Assembly (NCBI RefSeq): GCF_014207535.1
Contig: NZ_JACHGK010000020.1
Span: 1-64,000 of the forward strand
Source of the DNA: Bacillus benzoevorans
GTDB lineage: Bacteria > Bacillota > Bacilli > Bacillales > Cytobacillaceae
Direction: 5' to 3'
DNA length: 64,000 nucleotides
The position numbers and the translations under genes were made by a program. Position 1 is the first letter of the stretch, and each line of letters begins with the position of its first letter. Positions 34,354 through 42,411 of this stretch are shown in pieces. The notes beneath the pieces were generated by a model. The model was not told the origin of the DNA. It saw nothing but the letters and a program-made list of their open reading frames with translations, and did not search any database.

Positions 34354-34737
34354 TTAATTATCTTGCTGTCTTTCTTTTAACAGGTCACGAATTTCTGCCA
34401 GCAATTCTTCTGAAGTCGGACCTGCAGGCGCTGGTGCAGTTTCCTCTTCTTTTTTCTTAAACCGGCTTAAAAGACGGATGACGAAGAAGATAGAGAAAGC
34501 AATAATAAAGAAATCAACAACTGACTGAATAAATATCCCATATTTAATTTCAGCATCCAGAAAGGTATAAGATAGCTTTGAGAAACTGATACCGCCAAGC
34601 AGCAGCCCTACAAGGGGCATAATCAAATCCTGAACAAGGGATGTCACAATTTTCCCAAACGCAGTTCCAATGACAACACCGACAGCTAAATCGATAACAT
34701 TGCCTTTCATAGCAAATTTCTTAAACTCAGACCACAT
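34354..34737 (-). CDS. mscL: Large-conductance mechanosensitive channel MscL
   Basis: 127 residues. N-terminal amphipathic MWSEFKKFAMKGNVIDLAVG, TM1 through VGVVIGTAFGKIVTSLVQDL, a periplasmic loop, TM2 near 70-92 (SVVDFFIIAFSIFFVIRLL), and a cytoplasmic coiled tail (TSEELLAEIRDLLKERQ). A homopentameric safety valve that opens under hypo-osmotic membrane tension. Length and motifs are fully normal. Confidence 0.95.
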   Translation of the reverse strand: MWSEFKKFAMKGNVIDLAVGVVIGTAFGKIVTSLVQDLIMPLVGLLLGGISFSKLSYTFLDAEIKYGIFIQSVVDFFIIAFSIFFVIRLLSRFKKKEEETAPAPAGPTSEELLAEIRDLLKERQQDN

Positions 34738-34785
34738 ATTTATGCTCCTAGATGTAAATTATTATTTTTAGAATGTGAAGCATTA

Positions 34786-35058
34786 TCAATACTTAATCGT
34801 GAATGAATGAAAATGTTCAATCTGATCCATTTCCGTAATCTCCATGTTATTGATCTTAGAAAAAGGATTGCCTTTGCGCAGTTCCTCCGTAAAAGGCTCA
34901 AGCTGGTCATTGGTCCCCAGTGCAATGATTTCCACTGACCCATCCGGCAGGTTCTTTGCCCAGCCTTTTACCCCATATTGGACAGCTTTCATTTGTGAAA
35001 AGTAACGATAGCCCACGCCCTGTACTTTTCCAAAAACAATGATGTGCAACTGGATCAT
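34786..35058 (-). CDS. acyP: Acylphosphatase
   Basis: 90 residues. The catalytic Arg lies in FGKVQGVGYRYF (about residues 9-20) and the catalytic Asn in VKGWAKNLPDGSVEI (near 37). It cleaves acyl phosphates such as acetyl phosphate. Complete small enzyme; 48 bp from mscL on the same strand, but each gene is likely independent. Confidence 0.93.
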   Translation of the reverse strand: MIQLHIIVFGKVQGVGYRYFSQMKAVQYGVKGWAKNLPDGSVEIIALGTNDQLEPFTEELRKGNPFSKINNMEITEMDQIEHFHSFTIKY

Positions 35059-35146
35059 TTCTACCCCTCCGCTTTAATTACAAATAAGCTTTGCTTCTCT
35101 AATCTTTCCACAAATGGAAGGATGTTGCAAGCCTTCAGGAATAAAG

Positions 35147-36379
35147 TTAAAATGCCCAGTCCCCGTTTCGGAAAACAGGTTCCGCTGTTCCCTCCGCTGT
35201 AATCCCATCAATATTCATTTCTGCAGAACCGATCATAAAGTCAACATGGGTAATACTTTCATTTAGACCATTTGCTTTCAGTTCATCTTGTGACATAGAC
35301 TTTCCGCCTTCAATACAGAACGCATAGGCACTGCCGATAGCTAGGTGATTAGAAGCATTCTCATCAAATAGCGTATTAAAGAAAAGAATATTCGATTGCG
35401 AAATAGGAGAGTTATACGGAACAAGTGCTACTTCTCCTAAATAATGTGATCCCTCGTCTGTAGCGACCAGTTGTTTCAATATTTCTTCACCTTGCTTCGC
35501 TTTGACATCAATAATTTTGCCTGCTTCAAAGGTCAGGGTGAATTCATCAATGATATTACCGCCATAGCTTAAAGGCTTAGTGCTGGATACAGTTCCGTTG
35601 ACTCCAGTTTTATTCGGAACAGTAAAGACTTCTTCTGTCGGCATATTGGCCATGAACTCAAAGCCCTTTTCATTAATACTGCCGGCACCGCACCATATAT
35701 GCTTTTCCGGAAGTTCAATTGTTAAATCTGTTCCAGGTGCCGTATAATGAAGCTTTTTATATTTTTTACTGTTTAAATAGTTCACTTTTTCATGCAGTGT
35801 CTCATCGTGCTGCTTCCACGCAGCAATTGGGTTTTCTTGATCCACTCTGGTTGTCGTGAAGATGGCTTCCCATAGCTTGGCCATTCTTTTTTCTGCCGCC
35901 TCATTTGGAAATACCATATCCGCCCAGCCTTGTGACGGTGCTGCAATAACGGTCCAACTGACCTTATCGGATTGGATATATTGCCGGTATTGTTTCAGGG
36001 CTGTGCCGGCTGCCTTTTGATAATTGGCGATTCTTTGAGAACTGACCCCTTTTAACAGAGCAGGGCTTGAGGAAACGACAGACATAAAGGCTGCGCCTTC
36101 TTCTGCGAGAGCGATCATTTCTTTGGCACGCCACTCTGGATATTCCTGAAAACTTTCATCTGGTGCTAAATCATATTTTAAACGGGTAACCACATCATCG
36201 TTCCAGTTGACAATAACATTCTTGGCGCCAACTTCATAGGCATTTTTGACAATGACCCGAATAAGTTCTTGAGCATCGAGTGCCGCATTTATCACAAGTG
36301 TTTGTCCTTTTTGCAAATTGACCCCAACTTTAACGGCTAGTTCCCCATACTTTTCTATTTTTTGTTGCAATTCGTTCAT
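35147..36379 (-). CDS. ampS: Aminopeptidase of family M29 (AmpS)
   Basis: 410 residues from the ATG at 36379 (MNELQQKIEKYGELAVKVGV), which has AAAGGAGC upstream and matches the B. subtilis AmpS length; the open frame continues to 36520 without support. Family motifs: GSINEKGFEFMANMPTEEVFT near 250 with a metal-binding Glu, GEVALVPYNSPISQSNILFFNTLFDENASNHLAIGSAY near 330, and THVDFMIGSAEMNIDGI near 375. A cytosolic leucyl-type aminopeptidase using two divalent cations. Divergent from topB. Confidence 0.93.
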   Translation of the reverse strand: MNELQQKIEKYGELAVKVGVNLQKGQTLVINAALDAQELIRVIVKNAYEVGAKNVIVNWNDDVVTRLKYDLAPDESFQEYPEWRAKEMIALAEEGAAFMSVVSSSPALLKGVSSQRIANYQKAAGTALKQYRQYIQSDKVSWTVIAAPSQGWADMVFPNEAAEKRMAKLWEAIFTTTRVDQENPIAAWKQHDETLHEKVNYLNSKKYKKLHYTAPGTDLTIELPEKHIWCGAGSINEKGFEFMANMPTEEVFTVPNKTGVNGTVSSTKPLSYGGNIIDEFTLTFEAGKIIDVKAKQGEEILKQLVATDEGSHYLGEVALVPYNSPISQSNILFFNTLFDENASNHLAIGSAYAFCIEGGKSMSQDELKANGLNESITHVDFMIGSAEMNIDGITAEGTAEPVFRNGDWAF

Positions 36380-36601
36380 TGTTAACAGCTCCTTTGTCAA
36401 GATCTTCTTTACTATTGTAGCTTTTTCTGGGATAAAAGGAAAATTTGGAGCAGGGAAGAAGTAAAAGGAATACATCTTATTTCTGTTTGATTCCGGCTCA
36501 TTAGCGGGCAGGTTTATCATTTCGTGCCATCTTGTTATTTTTTCAGGCTGACCGCTCTGTGCTATTATTACATTATGGATGTAAGAAAGGATGTTTAGTA
36601 A

Positions 36602-38791
36602 ATGGCAAAAAGCTTAGTTTTAGCAGAAAAACCATCGGTAGCCCGTGACATTGCAAATGTTTTGAAGTGTACGAAAAAGGGAAACGGCTGGCTTGAAGGT
36701 GACAAATATATTGTCACATGGGCGTTAGGACACTTAGTCACACTTGCTGATCCGGAGAGCTATGATGTGAAATATAAAAGTTGGAAACTGGAAGACCTGC
36801 CAATGCTTCCGGAGCGTTTAAAATTAACAGTTATTAAACAAACAGGGAAGCAGTTTAATACCGTGAAATCCCAGATGGTACGCGGCGATGTATCAGAGAT
36901 TATTATTGCCACAGATGCCGGACGCGAAGGGGAATTAGTGGCCCGTTGGATCATCGATAAAGCGAAAGTGAATAAACCAGTGAAACGTCTGTGGATTTCA
37001 TCTGTTACAGATAAGGCGATTAAAGAAGGTTTTCAAAAATTGAAACCAGGCAAAGCCTATGAAGACTTATATGCCTCTGCTGTAGCACGTTCTGAAGCAG
37101 ACTGGTATATCGGATTAAATGCGACACGGGCGCTGACAACAAAGCATAATGCGCAATTGAATTGCGGTCGTGTACAAACACCGACGATAGCGATGATTGC
37201 TGCTAGAGAAGATGAAATTAAAAACTTCAAGCCTCTGGACTACTATGGAATTGAAGCACAAACAGAATCGATTAAACTTACATGGCAAGATGTAAATGGC
37301 AATAGTCGAAGCTTTAATAAAGAAAAAATTGATAGCATCGTAAACTCTTTTGGAAAACAAGATGCAAAGGTTATCTCCATAGATCGTAAGCCTAAAAAAT
37401 CTTTTGCACCAGGGCTTTATGATTTGACAGAATTACAAAGAGATGCGAATAAATCATTTGGTTTCTCAGCAAAAGAAACGTTAAATATCATGCAAAAATT
37501 ATATGAACAGTATAAAGTTTTAACGTATCCACGAACAGATTCCAGATACATTTCAAACGATATCGTTTCCACTCTTCCAGAGCGCTTGAAGGCTTGTAGT
37601 GTTGGTGAGTATCGTTCTATTGCTAACAAGATTTTAACGAAACCGATTAAGACAAATAAATCATTTGTCGATGATTCGAAATTAAGCGATCATCACGCCA
37701 TAATTCCTACTGAAGGTTTTGTGAATTTGTCATCTTTTAATGACAAAGAGCGTAAAATCTATGATTTAGTTATTAAACGTTTCCTAGCAGTCCTTTCGCC
37801 AGCACATGAATATGAACAATTAACAGTTCAAGCAGCGATCGGTAATGAAAAATTCATTGCTAAAGGTAAAACAGTGATTACTGCAGGTTGGAAAGAAGTA
37901 TACTCAAATAAATACGATGATGAAGAATCAACAGATGATGTGAAGGAGCAATTATTACCTCATATTGAGAAAGGCGATTTATTAAAGACCAAGTTAATCG
38001 CTCAAACTTCAGGGCAAACAAAGCCTCCTGCACGCTTTACAGAAGCGACTTTACTATCAGCAATGGAAAACCCTACAAAGTATCTTGAAACCGGTGATAA
38101 GAAACTCGCAGACACCTTAAAATCGACTGGTGGGCTAGGGACAGTTGCAACACGTGCTGATATCATTGAAAAGCTATTTAACTCTTTCATGATTGAAAAG
38201 CGTGGTGGCAAGGAAATCTATATCACGTCTAAAGGTCGTCAACTTCTGAATTTAGTACCAAAAGAACTACGTTCCCCAGCGACAACAGCTGAATGGGAGC
38301 AAAAACTTGAATTGATTGCTAAAGGTAAATTGAAAAAAGATGTGTTCATCAATGAAATGAAAGAACACACAAGAGAAATAGTTGCAGAAATAAAAGGCAG
38401 CGACAAAAAATATAAGCATGACAATATCTCAACGAAATCATGTCCTGATTGTGGTAAGCCGATGCTTGAAGTGAATGGTAAAAAAGGTAAAATGCTTGTA
38501 TGCCAAGATCGTGAATGTGGACATAGAAAAAATGTATCACGTGTCACAAACGCACGCTGTCCACAATGTAAAAAGAAAATGGAATTACGTGGTGAAGGAG
38601 AAGGCCAAATCTTCGCATGTAAATGCGGCTATCGTGAGAAGTTATCTGCTTTTGAAGCAAGACGCAAAAAAGAAGGTAACGGTAAATTGGATAAACGTAG
38701 TGTGCAAAAGTATTTAAAACAACAAGAAAAAGAAGCAGAACCGATTAATAATCCTTTTGCTGATGCATTAAAAAATCTTAAGCTGGATTGA
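36602..38791 (+). CDS. topB: DNA topoisomerase III
   Basis: Type IA topoisomerase of 729 residues that decatenates DNA and resolves recombination intermediates. N-terminal Toprim domain (SLVLAEKPSVARDIANVL, ATDAGREGELVAR near 105), catalytic Tyr309 in VLTYPRTDSRYIS, the core ending with GLGTVATRADIIEKLF near 515, and a C-terminal region with two zinc-ribbon-like modules (CPDCGKPM...CQDRECGH and CPQCKKKM...CKCG). Normal length for Bacillus TopB. No partner gene in an operon. Confidence 0.95.
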   Translation: MAKSLVLAEKPSVARDIANVLKCTKKGNGWLEGDKYIVTWALGHLVTLADPESYDVKYKSWKLEDLPMLPERLKLTVIKQTGKQFNTVKSQMVRGDVSEIIIATDAGREGELVARWIIDKAKVNKPVKRLWISSVTDKAIKEGFQKLKPGKAYEDLYASAVARSEADWYIGLNATRALTTKHNAQLNCGRVQTPTIAMIAAREDEIKNFKPLDYYGIEAQTESIKLTWQDVNGNSRSFNKEKIDSIVNSFGKQDAKVISIDRKPKKSFAPGLYDLTELQRDANKSFGFSAKETLNIMQKLYEQYKVLTYPRTDSRYISNDIVSTLPERLKACSVGEYRSIANKILTKPIKTNKSFVDDSKLSDHHAIIPTEGFVNLSSFNDKERKIYDLVIKRFLAVLSPAHEYEQLTVQAAIGNEKFIAKGKTVITAGWKEVYSNKYDDEESTDDVKEQLLPHIEKGDLLKTKLIAQTSGQTKPPARFTEATLLSAMENPTKYLETGDKKLADTLKSTGGLGTVATRADIIEKLFNSFMIEKRGGKEIYITSKGRQLLNLVPKELRSPATTAEWEQKLELIAKGKLKKDVFINEMKEHTREIVAEIKGSDKKYKHDNISTKSCPDCGKPMLEVNGKKGKMLVCQDRECGHRKNVSRVTNARCPQCKKKMELRGEGEGQIFACKCGYREKLSAFEARRKKEGNGKLDKRSVQKYLKQQEKEAEPINNPFADALKNLKLD

Positions 38792-38797
38792 AAATAT

Positions 38798-38840
38798 AGG
38801 GACCGGACCTGCAGCGTTTTACTGCGGTCCTGGTCCCTTA
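38798..38840 (+). terminator. Terminator after topB
   Basis: AGGGACCGGACC...GCAG and CTGC-GGTCCTGGTCCCT form a long GC-rich stem. It also lies just past the small minus-strand gene at 38850. Confidence 0.82.
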
Positions 38841-38849
38841 TTAGCGGTA

Positions 38850-39014
38850 TCATACTTCATCTTCTTCGATGCGGTTTTTAAAAGCTTCTTGGGTGACCAA
38901 TAGCTCCTCGTCCTCTTGCGCTTCTGTTGTATGGCGTTCAACTAATGTATGAGCAGGAAATTCACCAGGGTGATTTTTCTTTTTGTGATCAAAATATTTG
39001 CCGCGTCCCATCAT
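38850..39014 (-). CDS. Small hydrophilic hypothetical protein, 54 residues
   Basis: Minus-strand frame beginning MMGRGKYFDHKKKNHPGEF and ending QEAFKNRIEEDEV; a GGAAAGTG ribosome site lies upstream of the tandem ATGs at 39014/39011. Basic N-terminal third, acidic C-terminal half, no membrane segment. It ends against the topB terminator. I do not recognise the family. Confidence 0.6.
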   Translation of the reverse strand: MMGRGKYFDHKKKNHPGEFPAHTLVERHTTEAQEDEELLVTQEAFKNRIEEDEV

Positions 39015-39119
39015 TTTTCACTTCCTTTCCTCATTCTTTCACTATGTTTTGCATGGCGAAGGTTCTTTATGTAAGAAAAATGGTTGCTGTTTCGACATTT
39101 TTATGAAGGCGTTATCAAC

Positions 39120-39137
39120 GTGTGAAATGATTCACAA
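39120..39137. promoter_or_regulatory. Rex box (also a perfect Fnr-like palindrome)
   Basis: The 18 bases match the Rex consensus TTGTGAA-N4-TTCACAA at 13 of 14 fixed positions (only the first base differs), and contain the perfect palindrome TGTGAAATGATTCACA (TGTGA-N6-TCACA). It sits about 32 nt upstream of a TATAAT at 39169-39174, so a redox-sensing regulator probably controls the transcript starting near 39181. Confidence 0.65.
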
Positions 39138-39180
39138 TTTGTTCATAGTAAAATAAAAGCAAACATACTATAATAGCATT

Positions 39181-39284
39181 ATGAAACTCAGACATTCCAA
39201 GAGAATGTTGAGCCCTTCCCCTAATTTATGATATACGGATTTCGTTAAAAATAATGCTCTTCCCCCAAAGAGCATTATTTTTAT
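39181..39284 (+). ncRNA. Candidate redox-controlled C-rich small RNA
   Basis: A transcription unit without an ORF: -10 TATAAT at 39169-39174, a 5' hairpin (CTCA-g-ACATTC / GAATGT-TGAG, 39187-39212), then unpaired CCCTTCCCC (39213-39221), a linker, and a perfect 15-bp terminator hairpin whose loop is CCCCC. C-rich single-stranded patches next to a strong terminator are the hallmark of Gram-positive small RNAs such as RoxS/RsaE and FsrA that pair with Shine-Dalgarno sequences. The sequence is not obviously either of these. Confidence 0.6.
39247..39283 (+). terminator. Terminator of the candidate small RNA
   Basis: AAAAATAATGCTCTT and AAGAGCATTATTTTT around a C-rich loop, a near-ideal intrinsic terminator. 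It follows no coding gene on the plus strand. Apart from this RNA unit the 440-nt gap before motA holds only AT-rich sequence. Confidence 0.88.
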
Positions 39285-39463
39285 TTTCTGCTATTTTTCA
39301 TCTGATTCGTTTACATTTCCAGATTTTCTCCCATTTTTGTTCCGAACGAGAAATTGGCTCTTAATAATATTTGGTTTTTGTCGAAATAAATAATGATGAT
39401 AAATAAAAATGATCATCGTGTTGGATGATACTGACATAGTTTGAAATAAGATGGGTGATGGAC

Positions 39464-40264
39464 ATGGATATAGCTACAATCATAGGATTACTTTTGGGCA
39501 TTATTGCCATTGGAGTTGGGATGGTTTTAAAAGGGGCCAGCATATCTGTCTTAATAAATCCGGCGGCATTCTTAATTATTATTGCTGGAACCATCGCAGC
39601 GGTGGTGGTTGCTTTTCCAATTGCTGAATTGAAAAGGATACCGATGCTATTCCGGATTATTTTTAAAGAAGTAAAAACGACTGATACAGTGGAATTGATT
39701 AGATTGTTCACCGATCTAGCGCAGCTGGCCAGGAAAGAAGGTCTGCTCGCATTAGAAGTAAGGATCAATGAATTGGAGGATCCTTTTCTGCGTAATGGAT
39801 TGTCATTGGCTGTTGATGGACAAAGTGCGGACTATATCCGAGATGTATTAACGGAAGAAATTGAGGCAATGGAAGAGAGACACAGGAGCGGTGCATTAAT
39901 CTTTTCGCAGGCAGGTACATATGCTCCGACTTTAGGGGTTTTAGGAGCTGTCATCGGTTTGATCGCTGCTTTAAGTGATATGTCTAATTCGGATGCACTT
40001 GGACATGCGATCAGCTCGGCTTTCGTCGCCACGATGCTGGGTATTTTCACCGGATATGTCCTTTGGCATCCTTTTGCAAACAAGCTGAAAAGGAAATCAA
40101 TGATTGAGTCTAATACAAAATATTTGATGATTGAAGGAATATTATCGATTCTTGAAGGAGAAGCACCGCGAGTCATTGAGCAAAAATTAGTCTCCTACCT
40201 TCCTTCACGTCAAAGAAACAAATTTTTTGCAGAAGGCAGTGTGACGAAGGATGAGAGAGCGTAG
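39464..40264 (+). CDS. motA: Flagellar motor stator protein MotA
   Basis: 266 residues from the ATG at 39464 (MDIATIIGLLLGIIAIGVGM), which aligns with the B. subtilis MotA start; GTG 39455 and ATG 39458 would only add Met/Asp residues. Four membrane helices, with a large cytoplasmic loop at about 60-150 carrying the charged torque-generating region (LAQLARKEGLLALE, NGLSLAVDGQSADYIRDVLTEEIEAMEERH), and the Pro-containing AGTYAPTLGVLGAVIGLIAALSD near 150. Forms the H+-driven stator with MotB. Overlaps motB by 14 bp. Confidence 0.94.
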   Translation: MDIATIIGLLLGIIAIGVGMVLKGASISVLINPAAFLIIIAGTIAAVVVAFPIAELKRIPMLFRIIFKEVKTTDTVELIRLFTDLAQLARKEGLLALEVRINELEDPFLRNGLSLAVDGQSADYIRDVLTEEIEAMEERHRSGALIFSQAGTYAPTLGVLGAVIGLIAALSDMSNSDALGHAISSAFVATMLGIFTGYVLWHPFANKLKRKSMIESNTKYLMIEGILSILEGEAPRVIEQKLVSYLPSRQRNKFFAEGSVTKDERA

Positions 40265-41039
40265 GAAAAAGAAGGCGGATGATCACATTGATGAAACATG
40301 GCTGCTCCCGTACTCCGATTTATTAACCTTATTGGTTGCTCTATTTATTGTGCTTTTTGCGATGAGTTCTGTCGATAATGATAAATTTCAATCTTTGTCC
40401 CATGCATTCAATGAAGAACTTAAGGGCGGGACAGGTCTATTAGAATATCCAAGTCCTCTGCCGGAGGGCAGTTTAGAATCCAGTGATAAGAATAGTGAAA
40501 AAAGACCGGAACAAACATCCGGGCAGTATGAAGAACAGCAGAAACTTGGCGTGATTCAAAATCGTGTAAATGCGTATATTGCTGAAAACGGACTGCAAAA
40601 TTCATTGGAAACTTCTTTAACGAACGAGGGTTTATCCGTAACCATCCGTGACAATATCCTTTTTGATTCCGGCAGTGCCGATATCCGGCAAGAAAATTTA
40701 ACGACGGCCAAGGAAATTTCCAATCTCTTAGTCATGGATGTTCCGAGAAATATTATTGTGAGCGGTCATACAGATAACGTTCCAATAAAAAACGCCCATT
40801 ACCGATCCAATTGGGAGCTTAGTGTTATGCGGGCGATTAACTTCATGAGGCTATTATTGGAAAATGAGCGGCTGAATCCTGAATTATTCAGTGCAAATGG
40901 TCATGGAGAATTCGATCCGATCGCATCAAATGATACTGCTGCAGGGCGTGCGCAGAATCGAAGGGTTGAAATATTAATTCAACCGATTACTACAGACAGC
41001 AATAACACAGAAAATAATCAAACGGAAGTGAGAAACTGA
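40251..41039 (+). CDS. motB: Flagellar motor stator protein MotB
   Basis: 262 residues. A basic N-terminus (RERRKKK), a single membrane helix containing the proton-carrying Asp in WLLPYSDLLTLLVALFIVLFA (about residue 24), a linker/plug, and an OmpA-like peptidoglycan-binding domain from about 135 (ILFDSGSADI, ISGHTDN-type VSGHTDNVPI, NWELSVMRA, GRAQNRRVEI). Anchors the stator to the cell wall. The H+-type sequence resembles MotB more than the Na+-type MotS. Confidence 0.94.
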   Translation: MRERRKKKADDHIDETWLLPYSDLLTLLVALFIVLFAMSSVDNDKFQSLSHAFNEELKGGTGLLEYPSPLPEGSLESSDKNSEKRPEQTSGQYEEQQKLGVIQNRVNAYIAENGLQNSLETSLTNEGLSVTIRDNILFDSGSADIRQENLTTAKEISNLLVMDVPRNIIVSGHTDNVPIKNAHYRSNWELSVMRAINFMRLLLENERLNPELFSANGHGEFDPIASNDTAAGRAQNRRVEILIQPITTDSNNTENNQTEVRN

Positions 41040-41062
41040 GTCTTTTTTTGGCTCAGTTTTTT
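41033..41062 (+). terminator. Terminator after motAB
   Basis: AAACTGAG and CTCAGTTT arms overlap the motB stop and are followed by T5. Confidence 0.8.
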
Positions 41063-41085
41063 TGATCTGTCAGAAAAAAGAATAA

Positions 41086-41093
41086 TTGTCGAA
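41086..41093. promoter_or_regulatory. Candidate Spo0A box upstream of sinI
   Basis: TTGTCGAA contains the 0A-box core TGTCGAA. It lies about 250 nt before sinI, which Spo0A~P activates in B. subtilis. The 300-nt space between motB and sinI otherwise holds the tandem repeat at 41162-41227. Confidence 0.4.
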
Positions 41094-41161
41094 TAAAGTC
41101 GGAAAAAACAGCAGAAAGACTTATGAAATCAGACAAATTCCAACAATCTAACAAATTAGAA

Positions 41162-41227
41162 TCATTTATAATACTATAGATGGTAGTGGAAAAATCGTTT
41201 ATAATAATATAGATGATGATGAAAAAA
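41162..41227. repeat. Tandem 33-bp duplication in the sinI upstream region
   Basis: Two adjacent copies of TCRTTTATAATANTATAGATG followed by a G/A-rich 12-mer, differing at about seven positions. Each copy carries promoter-like TATAAT. It may double a promoter or regulator site for sinI. Confidence 0.6.
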
Positions 41228-41339
41228 GAGATGAAAAAGCTAACCAGATTATGTTTGGACTTTATTTAAAATTAAAGAAAAAACAATTCATGGTAGCGAG
41301 TCTGCCTGGAATGCGAATTGTATTTTAGGAGGATATAAG

Positions 41340-41486
41340 GTGGAAAAGATAGAAAGCAAAGAAAACGAATTAGATTTGGAATGGATCCAGCTGATTCAAG
41401 AAGCAAGAAACTTAGGTATAGAGATAGAAGAAATTCGTGAATTTTTGAGCAGCCAAAAAGAAACAGAAACAGAAAGACTGCTTTAA
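41340..41486 (+). CDS. sinI: SinI, antagonist of SinR
   Basis: 48 residues from a GTG at 41340 (TAGGAGGA 7 nt upstream). The motif LDLEWIQLIQEARNLGIEIEEIREFLSSQK is the SinI domain that forms a heterodimer with SinR and releases repression of biofilm matrix genes. The usual B. subtilis order is sinI-sinR in one operon, whereas here sinI points towards sinR from the opposite strand. It has its own terminator at 41537-41576. Confidence 0.88.
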   Translation: MEKIESKENELDLEWIQLIQEARNLGIEIEEIREFLSSQKETETERLL

Positions 41487-41536
41487 TTCGTACTTTAGTC
41501 TTATAAAAATATATAATAGACTAATTGATTCGACGA

Positions 41537-41576
41537 AGTATTTCTCCATGAGAGAGATGCTTTTTCTTTTTTTTGT
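41537..41576 (+). terminator. Terminator after sinI
   Basis: AGTATTTCTC pairs (with G-T pairs) with GAGAGATGCT, then TTTTTCTTTTTTTT. Confidence 0.65.
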
Positions 41577-41579
41577 ATA

Positions 41580-41647
41580 AAAAATGAATAGACAGCAGAT
41601 ACTGGGCGATAAAGATGGAGTACTTTCACCATTCATGCTGTCTATTA
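41580..41647 (-). terminator. Terminator after sinR
   Basis: On the minus strand AATAGACAGCA and TGCTGTCTATT pair perfectly across about 38 nt, followed by CATTTTTT, 66 nt past the sinR stop. Confidence 0.65.
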
Positions 41648-41712
41648 AGGCTGATGATTTCACTATAGATCATTTGACCGGCGAATTACATGATTTGAAT
41701 GCATCCAAGGGT

Positions 41713-42036
41713 CTATTTCTTTTGACTCCCTTTCCATTTATTAAACTCAAGAAATTCACGGAATTGGTCCTTAGATACGCCGGACTCCATTGCTTCCTGA
41801 ACAATTTTTATCCATTCAGAGTCTAAATCTTCTTTATTAGGTTGATCAAGGATTAGACTGTCAACAGGTACTCCAAGGACAACAGCAATTTTTTCTAGGA
41901 ATTGGATAGAAGGATTTGTTTGTAAATTTCTTTCAAGGGAGCTTAAATAGGACTTTGCTACCCCTGCCTGATGGGCGAGTTCAGATAATGACATTTTCTT
42001 TTCTTGTCGGAGTATTTTTACACGTTCACCAATCAT
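41713..42036 (-). CDS. sinR: SinR, master biofilm repressor
   Basis: 107 residues from the ATG at 42036, giving the family start MIGERVKILRQEKKMSLSEL; the GTG at 42045 adds only MNE. The N-terminal Xre-type HTH shows AHQAGVAKSYLSSLERNLQTNPS, almost identical to B. subtilis SinR, and the C-terminal DSEWIKIVQEAMESGVSKDQFREFLEF is the SinI-like dimerisation domain. Represses matrix operons and promotes motility. Convergent with sinI. Confidence 0.92.
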   Translation of the reverse strand: MIGERVKILRQEKKMSLSELAHQAGVAKSYLSSLERNLQTNPSIQFLEKIAVVLGVPVDSLILDQPNKEDLDSEWIKIVQEAMESGVSKDQFREFLEFNKWKGSQKK

Positions 42037-42360
42037 CTCATTCACTCACTTCTTTTTGAATAGCACTCATAAACTACGGTTATAGATTCATTTTTCCTGT
42101 TCTCCATAAAGAAGTATCAGGAACACAAAACGGGATTACTTTAGTAAAATAATGAAAAAAGTTCCGTATTAAGAACGTAAGGCTTTAATCATTTTACCAC
42201 AGAATGCAGTTGATATACACTTTCTATAGTATAAAATAATTTTCCTCTAAATTGAACTGTTTTTCTTTTTGTAACATTTATTTAAAGAACGATAATGTTT
42301 TGCAAGAGTTATCATAACCATTTAGAATGGTATGTGGCGCTTTGAAGCGTGATAAAATTT

Positions 42361-42389
42361 GGGCGCAAATACGCCAAGGCGCATTTGAT
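42361..42389. repeat. Short copy of the lia-locus element tail
   Basis: GGGCGCAAATACGCC followed by AAGGCGCATTTGAT repeats, with few changes, the tail of the element at about 25439-25467. It lies just before map. The rest of the 375-nt sinR-map space is AT-rich and contains a loose inverted repeat (TAGTAAAATAAT / TCATTTTACCA, about 42140-42200) but no gene. Confidence 0.55.
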
Positions 42390-42411
42390 ATATGGAAGAG
42401 GGGCTTATACA

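Noticed and set aside
37210..38791. Possible recombinant 3' part of topB with a different base composition
   Set aside because: The second half looks more AT-rich by eye, but the protein is continuous and normal; without a codon-usage calculation the claim is not supportable.
41584..41826. 80-residue plus-strand frame antisense to sinR
   Set aside because: It overlaps the conserved sinR gene and the hairpin that ends it, and its protein has no natural composition.
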